From: Shewanella sp. UCD-KL12
GTDB lineage: Bacteria; Pseudomonadota; Gammaproteobacteria; Enterobacterales; Shewanellaceae
Direction of reading: 5' to 3'
DNA: 64,000 nt
Assembly: GCF_001957125.1 (NCBI RefSeq)
Contig: NZ_MPHJ01000001.1
Coordinates: 1,309,765-1,373,764, forward strand
Shown here: piece by piece, positions 58,363-64,000 of the stretch
How positions within the stretch are numbered: the stretch's first letter is position 1
Layout of the letters: each line of letters opens with the position of its first letter
Program-made: the position numbers and the translations under genes
The notes under the pieces: model-generated
Told to the model about the DNA's origin: nothing
The model's input: only the letters and a program-made list of their open reading frames with translations
Database searches by the model: none

Positions 58363-59110
58363 CTTTGTCTCCAGGAGTCGTAGGCCAACATGCAATGGCT
58401 TGTGTTACATTAAAGTTCTCAATAAGCAGTGCTTTACCTATGATGATGCCATTGGCGCCGCTATCACGGACCGCGGCAACGTCATCTAGGCTGGCTATGC
58501 CCCCAGAAGCTTGCCAATTTATCTCAGGATATAGCGATGCTATCTCTTGATAGAGCGACGTATTGGCCCCTTGTAGCGTACCGTCTCGACTAATGTCGGT
58601 CACGAGTGCGTGCTTAAGTCCATATGGCTTGAAAGCTTCTACTAATGACTCTAATGATTTTCCACCGCCAGTTTGCCAACCTGAAACAGCGACGACCTTT
58701 TCGCCCTTGTCATTAATATTGACATCAAGTGCTAAACAGATGGCTTCTGGACCATACTTCTTAAACCAACTCTGCACAAGCGCTGGCTCTTTAACGGCTA
58801 AAGAGCCGATAACGATACGTTTAACCCCAATTTCTAATAGCTCAGCTACTTGGGCCTCTGCTCGAATGCCGCCCCCGACTTGGATATTTGCGCTTAGGCC
58901 GTTAACCAGTTCGGCAATAAGTTGAGTCTGGCGCGCATTTGGGTCTTTAGCCCCTGTGAGGTCGACAATATGTAACCAGTTAGCGCCTTGGTCTTGATAT
59001 GACTTTAACTGAGCAAGCGGTGATAAGTCGAAGGTGGTTTTTTGATTATAATCACCTTGATAAAGACGAACCACATCACCTTCAATAAGATCGATAGCCG
59101 GAATTATCAT
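58352..59110 (-). CDS. hisA: ProFAR isomerase HisA
   Basis: 252 aa TIM barrel. [20 protein letters not shown] and [14 protein letters not shown] are signatures, holding the two catalytic Asp. It isomerises ProFAR to PRFAR, the HisF/HisH substrate. It overlaps hisH by 4 bases and hisF by 11, so translation is tightly coupled. Confidence 0.96.
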   Translation of the reverse strand: MIIPAIDLIEGDVVRLYQGDYNQKTTFDLSPLAQLKSYQDQGANWLHIVDLTGAKDPNARQTQLIAELVNGLSANIQVGGGIRAEAQVAELLEIGVKRIVIGSLAVKEPALVQSWFKKYGPEAICLALDVNINDKGEKVVAVSGWQTGGGKSLESLVEAFKPYGLKHALVTDISRDGTLQGANTSLYQEIASLYPEINWQASGGIASLDDVAAVRDSGANGIIIGKALLIENFNVTQAIACWPTTPGDKDVS

Positions 59111-59802
59111 GTTCTATTTTCCCTATTTTGCTGCCAACTAGCGTTATTGAGCGTTTGAGTATCTAAGGCTAAAAAATTCGCTAATATTTGTGAGCCTATT
59201 TCAGCACTTTTTTCCGGATGAAACTGCACGCCCATAAAATTATCTTTGGCGATTGCAGCACTGAAAGTTTCTCCATATTCACACTGTGCGATAGTATAGT
59301 CACTTAATGGCGCTTTATAGCTATGGACGAAATACAGGTAACTTCCCGGTTTCACTCCTTTAAAAAGAGGGTGTGATGAAGGGGTGATTTTATTCCAGCC
59401 CATATGAGGAAGAGGCGCTCCTTGGCTGTCAAGGCTTGTGATATTTGTGGCTATCAAGCCTAAGCAATGACAAGCTTCCTTAGCGCCACCATTGCGCCCT
59501 CCATGCTCAATTGATTGCTCAGTTAGCATCTGCATTCCCAAACATACACCAAGCACGGGTTGTGTCAGTTTTTGGATAAGGTCAACGAGTTGCTTATTTT
59601 TCAAAGACTCCATGGCGGCGCCAGCTGTGCCAACACCAGGGAGTACGACTCTTTTGGCCGCTTTAATGATGTCATGGTCATCACTGACAATAATGTTATC
59701 TGTTAACCGCTCAAACGCGTAACGTATAGAGTTTAGGTTTGCGCAGCCAGTGTCTATGATCACAGTAGACTGGCCTGCCTGATTTATATCATCTGTTTTC
59801 AT
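59107..59802 (-). CDS. hisH: Imidazole glycerol phosphate synthase subunit HisH
   Basis: 231 aa class I glutamine amidotransferase. The nucleophile Cys is in GVCLGMQML, and the His/Glu pair is in [11 protein letters not shown]. It supplies ammonia to HisF. The N-terminal residues [15 protein letters not shown] mark the family; about ten extra residues precede them. It overlaps hisB by 4 bases. Confidence 0.96.
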   Translation of the reverse strand: MKTDDINQAGQSTVIIDTGCANLNSIRYAFERLTDNIIVSDDHDIIKAAKRVVLPGVGTAGAAMESLKNKQLVDLIQKLTQPVLGVCLGMQMLTEQSIEHGGRNGGAKEACHCLGLIATNITSLDSQGAPLPHMGWNKITPSSHPLFKGVKPGSYLYFVHSYKAPLSDYTIAQCEYGETFSAAIAKDNFMGVQFHPEKSAEIGSQILANFLALDTQTLNNASWQQNRENRT

Positions 59803-60878
59803 AAGACGCCTTTACTTGAAGGTAACTCGGTGCCTTCAACTTTGACTGCTTGACGAAGCGTACGGCCCAATACTTTAAAGAGGCTTTCCACCTTGTGGTG
59901 ATCATTATCGCCTAGCGTTTTAAGGTGTAAGGTACAGCGCAGTCCATCTGCAAATGAACGGAAAAAGTGTGGCACCATTTCAGTGGCCATTTCACCAACC
60001 ATCTCACGCTCAAATTCACCGCTAAATTTGATGAAAGGGCGACCCGACAGATCGAGCAGGCACTCGGCGCTAGCCTCATCCATTGGGATCGCTTTTTCGA
60101 ATGCATCACCAAAGCGGGCGATGCCGCGTTTATCTCCAAGGGCCTCTCTTAATGCATCTCCAATCGCCAAAGCTGTATCTTCGACGCTGTGGTGATCGTC
60201 AATTTCTAAATCGCCATCAACTGAGACTTCCATCTTAAAATTGCCATGGGTGGAGATCTGTTCAATCATATGGTCAAGAAAACCTATGCCTGTGTCTATT
60301 TTACCCTTGGCTTGTGAGTCGAGATCGATATTAACTCGAATATCTGTCTCTTTCGTTGTACGTACGACACTGGCAACACGATTTCTACTCAGGAGTTGCT
60401 CAGCAATGTCGTCCCAGTTTAGTGATTGACGGTTATACTGTAAGCCTTGTATTCCCATCGCTTCGGCCAATCCCATATCTGTTTGGCGGTCACCAATGAC
60501 TGCAGATTGGGTAAAGTCGACCTTACCTAAGGTCAAGTAATCCTTAACTAACCCAAGCTTAGGTTTCCTGCAGCTACAGTTTTCATCATCAAAGTGTGGG
60601 CAAATAAGGACTTCATCAAATTTTACGCCCTGGCTTTGTAAGATCTGCATCATCATGTCTTGAGGGGCATCGAAGTCATCTTTTGGAAAAGAGGGAGTGC
60701 CAAGGCCGTCTTGGTTACTGACCATCACCAAACGGTAGCCCGCACTTTGCAGCTTTAGCAGTGCAGGGATCACTTGAGGCTCGAAAACAAGCTTGGCTAG
60801 GCTGTCGACCTGTTTATCAGATACCGGTTCTTCGATTATGGTGCCATCGCGATCGATAAATAGAATCTTTTGTTTCAT
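59799..60878 (-). CDS. hisB: Histidinol-phosphatase / imidazoleglycerol-phosphate dehydratase
   Basis: 359 aa bifunctional. The HAD phosphatase part has [12 protein letters not shown] (nucleophile Asp) and Cys/His zinc loop [15 protein letters not shown]; the IGPD part has [24 protein letters not shown] and the terminal repeat block [12 protein letters not shown]. It catalyses steps 6 and 8 of histidine synthesis. It follows hisC by 62 bases. Confidence 0.96.
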   Translation of the reverse strand: MKQKILFIDRDGTIIEEPVSDKQVDSLAKLVFEPQVIPALLKLQSAGYRLVMVSNQDGLGTPSFPKDDFDAPQDMMMQILQSQGVKFDEVLICPHFDDENCSCRKPKLGLVKDYLTLGKVDFTQSAVIGDRQTDMGLAEAMGIQGLQYNRQSLNWDDIAEQLLSRNRVASVVRTTKETDIRVNIDLDSQAKGKIDTGIGFLDHMIEQISTHGNFKMEVSVDGDLEIDDHHSVEDTALAIGDALREALGDKRGIARFGDAFEKAIPMDEASAECLLDLSGRPFIKFSGEFEREMVGEMATEMVPHFFRSFADGLRCTLHLKTLGDNDHHKVESLFKVLGRTLRQAVKVEGTELPSSKGVL

Positions 60879-60940
60879 GAGTATTTCGCCTTATTCAAAT
60901 CTTCTTTCTAAAATGAGTTGTTGGGTACGTTTGCGCTGAC

Positions 60941-62023
60941 TTATATCGAATCGAGAAGCCTAATGAGATAGTCAGTCTCTTGTGTGTTTGTGAAGCTAAA
61001 GCGAATACAGTTAGCTAAACGCGGATCGTTATAAGCTCTAGCAACGACCCCATGTTTAGCGAGTGCCTGTTGAACCTGTTCTACATCAACAAATTGGGCT
61101 AAAACAAAGTTACCATTTGCGGCGAGTACGTGAGCGCCATAAGACACAAGTGCTTCACTGAGTCTTACGCCATTTTGCTTGAGACTCATGACTTGGCTTT
61201 GCATGGTCTTAATACCTGATGGGCTCAAGGCATTCGTGGCAATTTCAGATACAGGTAAGGGCACAGGGTAGGGCGCAATAACTCGCATTACCATTTCACA
61301 AATATCTGGGTTTGCCATTAAAAAGCCGCAACGAGCGCCAGCTAGCCCAAAGGCTTTAGATAATGTTCTAAGCACGACTAAGTTTTCGTATTTATCAATC
61401 AGATCTGCCACGCTATATGTTGACTGAAACGATGAACAAAACTCAATGTAGGCCTCATCAACGACAACAAGCTTGTTAGGAAATTGCTGTATAACCTGCT
61501 CAAGCGTGTTCTTTTCTATAACCGTGCCTGTGGGGTTGTTAGGATTACAGATGAACAGTATTTTTGAACTCCCGACTTGACTGCTAATGTCTGCCGGGAG
61601 CTGGTAGTCTTCAGTTAACCGTAGCGCGTTAACACCCACATTAAAAGTCTGAGCACTAATTGCATACATGCCATAAGTTGGCCCAAAACAGGCGATAGAA
61701 TCATTGCCTGGTATGCAGAAAGTTCTGATTAATAGCTCAATGGCTTCATCTGCACCACGTCCTGCAATAATGCAATCTTTGGATACCTGGCTATATTGCG
61801 CATAGGCGTCGATAAGTGCTGGGGGCTGACACTCAGGATAGCGATTCACTCCTTCGATGCTAACACCAGCAAGCTGCGCATTGTTGTAGGGAGATTCATT
61901 CGCATTTATCCAAATATCTCCCTGACCACCTATTCGTCTTGCTGATTGATAGGGCTTCAGGTCGAGTAACTCTGGCCTAGCTAAGCGTTGTGCTAGTGTA
62001 TTAACGAAGGTTTGAGTCATCAT
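60941..62023 (-). CDS. hisC: Histidinol-phosphate aminotransferase
   Basis: 360 aa PLP enzyme. WINANESPYNN, NPNNPTGTVI and LRTLSKAFGLAGARCG (PLP Lys in SKAFGLA) are diagnostic. It makes histidinol phosphate from the acetol phosphate with glutamate. Two adjacent ATG codons (62023/62020) could start it. It overlaps the end of hisD. Confidence 0.95.
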   Translation of the reverse strand: MMTQTFVNTLAQRLARPELLDLKPYQSARRIGGQGDIWINANESPYNNAQLAGVSIEGVNRYPECQPPALIDAYAQYSQVSKDCIIAGRGADEAIELLIRTFCIPGNDSIACFGPTYGMYAISAQTFNVGVNALRLTEDYQLPADISSQVGSSKILFICNPNNPTGTVIEKNTLEQVIQQFPNKLVVVDEAYIEFCSSFQSTYSVADLIDKYENLVVLRTLSKAFGLAGARCGFLMANPDICEMVMRVIAPYPVPLPVSEIATNALSPSGIKTMQSQVMSLKQNGVRLSEALVSYGAHVLAANGNFVLAQFVDVEQVQQALAKHGVVARAYNDPRLANCIRFSFTNTQETDYLIRLLDSI

Positions 62024-63321
62024 TGACCTCCTAAACTATCGAGGCGAACCTGAACTGCATTTTTGTGGGCATCGAGTTGTTCTGCTGCGGCTAAGGTCAT
62101 GACTGTTTCTCCGAGTCCTAAAAGCCCATCTGCAGAGAGCTCTTGCACAGTAAAACGGCGAGAGAAATCAGCGAGGGAAAGGCTAGAAACGGCGCTACTA
62201 TAACCATAGGTCGGCAGAACATGATTAGTGCCACTGGCATAGTCACCGACAGATTCGGGGGTGAAAGCGCCAAGAAAAACGGAGCCGGCCGCGCGAATCT
62301 TCTTAAGCAGCTCACGGGGTGACTGTGTTTGAATGATAAGGTGCTCAGGCCCGTAGCGGTTAGACACAAGCGCAGCTTGATTGAGATCGGCGACAAGTAA
62401 AGTCCGGCTGGACTCCAGTGCCTGTTTAGCTATATCTATCCTTGGTAGCGCTTCAAGTTGGCGGCTCAAGGCTATATCGACACGACTGGCTAAATCTTCA
62501 CTATCGGTAACTAACATGACTTGTGAGTCTACACCGTGCTCAGCTTGAGAAAGAAGATCTGCTGCAATGAACTCAGGGTTTGCGTTTCGGTCTGCTATTA
62601 ATAGCACCTCAGAGGGGCCAGCAGGCATATCTATGCTTACGACACATCGACTATCTTGAGACACTAATCGTTTAGCTTCGGTGACATAGCGATTGCCTGG
62701 ACCGAAAATCTTATCAACGGCTGGTATCGACTCAGTGCCAAATGCGAGCGCTGCAATAGCTTGAGCGCCGCCAACCTGAAAGATCTCTGTGATGCCACAG
62801 GCTTTTGCTGCATAGACGATCGCATCGTTGATAGGGGGCGGGCTCACAAGGACTCTTTGCTCACAACCTGCAATTTTTGCAGGTAGTGCTAACATCATCA
62901 CTGTTGAGATCAGTGGCGCTGTGCCACCTGGAATATAGAGACCAACTTTCTCAATGGCTTCAGATCTGAGCTCGCATCGAACGCCTACCTGAGTGTCTAC
63001 CGTAACGGGCTCAAATTGCTGAGCAATATGAAATGACTCGATATTAGCCATGGCTTGTGCCACGGCTTGCTTGATATCCTCAGTGACACGACTACAAGCG
63101 GTATCAATTTCAGTTTGAGACAACTTTAACTCACTGAGCATGACACCATCAAACTGCTGATTGTATGAGATCAAGGCGGCATCTTTATGAAGGCGTACTG
63201 TATTGACTATCGATGCAACATTTTGCTCTAAGTTCTCATCACCGACGAGCGGCGAGCGAGACAGTGCAGCTTCACGTGCTGTCTCATCTAATGATTGCCA
63301 ATTGAGGATCTGCATCTGCAT
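62020..63321 (-). CDS. hisD: Histidinol dehydrogenase
   Basis: 433 aa, zinc-dependent. Signatures: GLYIPGGTAPLISTVMMLA, FQVGGAQAIAALAFGT, DMPAGPSEVLL and AEHGVDSQVM (zinc ligand His and Gln). It oxidises histidinol to histidine in two steps. Its start overlaps the hisG stop (TAATG). A second in-frame ATG 6 bases later is an alternative. Confidence 0.96.
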   Translation of the reverse strand: MQMQILNWQSLDETAREAALSRSPLVGDENLEQNVASIVNTVRLHKDAALISYNQQFDGVMLSELKLSQTEIDTACSRVTEDIKQAVAQAMANIESFHIAQQFEPVTVDTQVGVRCELRSEAIEKVGLYIPGGTAPLISTVMMLALPAKIAGCEQRVLVSPPPINDAIVYAAKACGITEIFQVGGAQAIAALAFGTESIPAVDKIFGPGNRYVTEAKRLVSQDSRCVVSIDMPAGPSEVLLIADRNANPEFIAADLLSQAEHGVDSQVMLVTDSEDLASRVDIALSRQLEALPRIDIAKQALESSRTLLVADLNQAALVSNRYGPEHLIIQTQSPRELLKKIRAAGSVFLGAFTPESVGDYASGTNHVLPTYGYSSAVSSLSLADFSRRFTVQELSADGLLGLGETVMTLAAAEQLDAHKNAVQVRLDSLGGQ

Positions 63322-64000
63322 TACCCCATCATCTTTTCAATCGGCATAACTAATATAGAGCTTGCACCAAGCTTAGTGAGCTCCTCCATCGTATCCCAAA
63401 ACAGGTCCTCGGTACTGACGGCGTGAATTGCAACTCGGTTCGTATCATCATTGAGTGGCAATACGGTTGGGTTTTCTGCACCTGGTAGCAGCGCAACTAT
63501 CTGCTCAAGGGTTTCTGTTGGCGCGTGCAGTAAAATGTATTTACTCTCTTTAGCGCGAACCACACCATTGATCCGCGAAAGAATTTTATCAATAAGTGCT
63601 TGCTTTGAAGGCTCCTGAGTCTCGGTTGATTGAATGATACAAGCTGTAGAGCGGTAGATGACTTCAGTTTCATAAAGACCGTTAGCTTCTAATGTGGCAC
63701 CTGTTGAGACTAAATCGCATATGCCATCGGCAAGGCCTGCACGGGGTGCGACCTCTACAGAGCCTTTTAGCATACAGTCATTATAGGTGATGCCTTTCTT
63801 CTGCATATAACGACGAAGCAGGTTAGGGTAAGAGGTTGCTATACGTAGGCCTTCGAGAGATTGGGCATTTTCATAGCTAAACTCATTAGGTACTGCAAGT
63901 GAGAGCCTGCATGCACCGAAGTCGAGATCGCGAAGCTTAATACAACGAGATGGTTTATCGAGTCGTTCACGCTCTATTTGCTCCTCTTCGAGAACATTCT
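63321..64000 (-). CDS. hisG: ATP phosphoribosyltransferase HisG, partial (N-terminus beyond window)
   Basis: About 226 codons are visible, against 299 aa for the E. coli long form; the frame is open to the window edge. The PRPP loop is [14 protein letters not shown] and the catalytic fold continues with [13 protein letters not shown] and [13 protein letters not shown]. The C-terminal ACT-like regulatory domain is complete, ending [11 protein letters not shown], and is the site of histidine feedback in long HisG. It starts the operon; any his leader attenuator lies beyond the window. Confidence 0.95.
   Translation of the reverse strand, partial: NVLEEEQIERERLDKPSRCIKLRDLDFGACRLSLAVPNEFSYENAQSLEGLRIATSYPNLLRRYMQKKGITYNDCMLKGSVEVAPRAGLADGICDLVSTGATLEANGLYETEVIYRSTACIIQSTETQEPSKQALIDKILSRINGVVRAKESKYILLHAPTETLEQIVALLPGAENPTVLPLNDDTNRVAIHAVSTEDLFWDTMEELTKLGASSILVMPIEKMMG

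Overview
The window looks like chromosomal DNA of a marine gammaproteobacterium, most likely Shewanella. This is inferred from the E. coli-like but diverged housekeeping proteins (RluC, RlmA, PdxH, PheST, IhfA, HisG-to-HisIE, FabH/D/G/F), moderate to low GC, many sensory genes, short Shewanella-style miniature elements, and an unusual polyamine locus. No rRNA, tRNA, CRISPR array, prophage or complete transposon was seen.

Layout. 1-2.6 kb: AT-rich accessory flank with the 3' end of a fibrinogen-like (GGGWT-type) protein and an XRE-type regulator with an unrecognised C-terminal domain. 2.6-8 kb: low-molecular-weight tyrosine phosphatase, RbgA-type ribosome GTPase, a 51-bp tandem repeat, a 2-oxoglutarate/Fe(II) oxygenase, fused MsrB-MsrA and a SulP transporter. 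8.1-13.9 kb: RNase E divergent from rluC plus a HAD phosphatase. 13.9-16.6 kb: a miniature inverted-repeat element, a GAF-PAS-GGDEF protein and YceF (Maf). 16.8-23.3 kb: yceD-rpmF-plsX-fabH-fabD-fabG, then acpP and fabF, the core of type II fatty acid and phospholipid synthesis. 23.4-30 kb: thioesterase, dehydrogenase, cytidine deaminase, exonuclease I, RlmA and a cold shock protein. 30.3-31.1 kb: gene-free stretch with a 15-bp tandem repeat and a decayed miniature element. 31.1-34.7 kb: two-gene ABC exporter, YceH and a CvfB-like S1 protein. 35-39.6 kb: speA, a eukaryotic-type S-adenosylmethionine decarboxylase, speB and pdxH. 39.7-47.3 kb: YceI, small proteins, a double retropepsin-like protein, a large sensor with a degenerate kinase core and a chemoreceptor. 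47.7-52.5 kb: pheS-pheT-ihfA and a lipid A acyltransferase. 52.7-56.7 kb: purC and three orphan periplasmic binding proteins. 56.9-64 kb: the histidine operon on the minus strand (hisG partial, D, C, B, H, A, F, IE), with junctions that overlap or nearly touch.

How it works together. The strongest functional units are the fatty acid block, the his operon, pheST-ihfA and the polyamine block: arginine to agmatine (SpeA) to putrescine (SpeB), with decarboxylated AdoMet supplied by the SpeD-like enzyme for aminopropyl transfer; no spermidine synthase is in the window. Candidate regulatory sites were read by eye: CRP-like palindromes before cdd and between the oxygenase and msrBA, an FNR-like box before acpP, and a near-leaderless promoter at yceD. 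Nothing here is clearly a new multi-gene system. The best leads are the eukaryotic-type AdoMetDC locus, the repeat families, the degenerate kinase, the doubled retropepsin protein and the orphan binding-protein trio.
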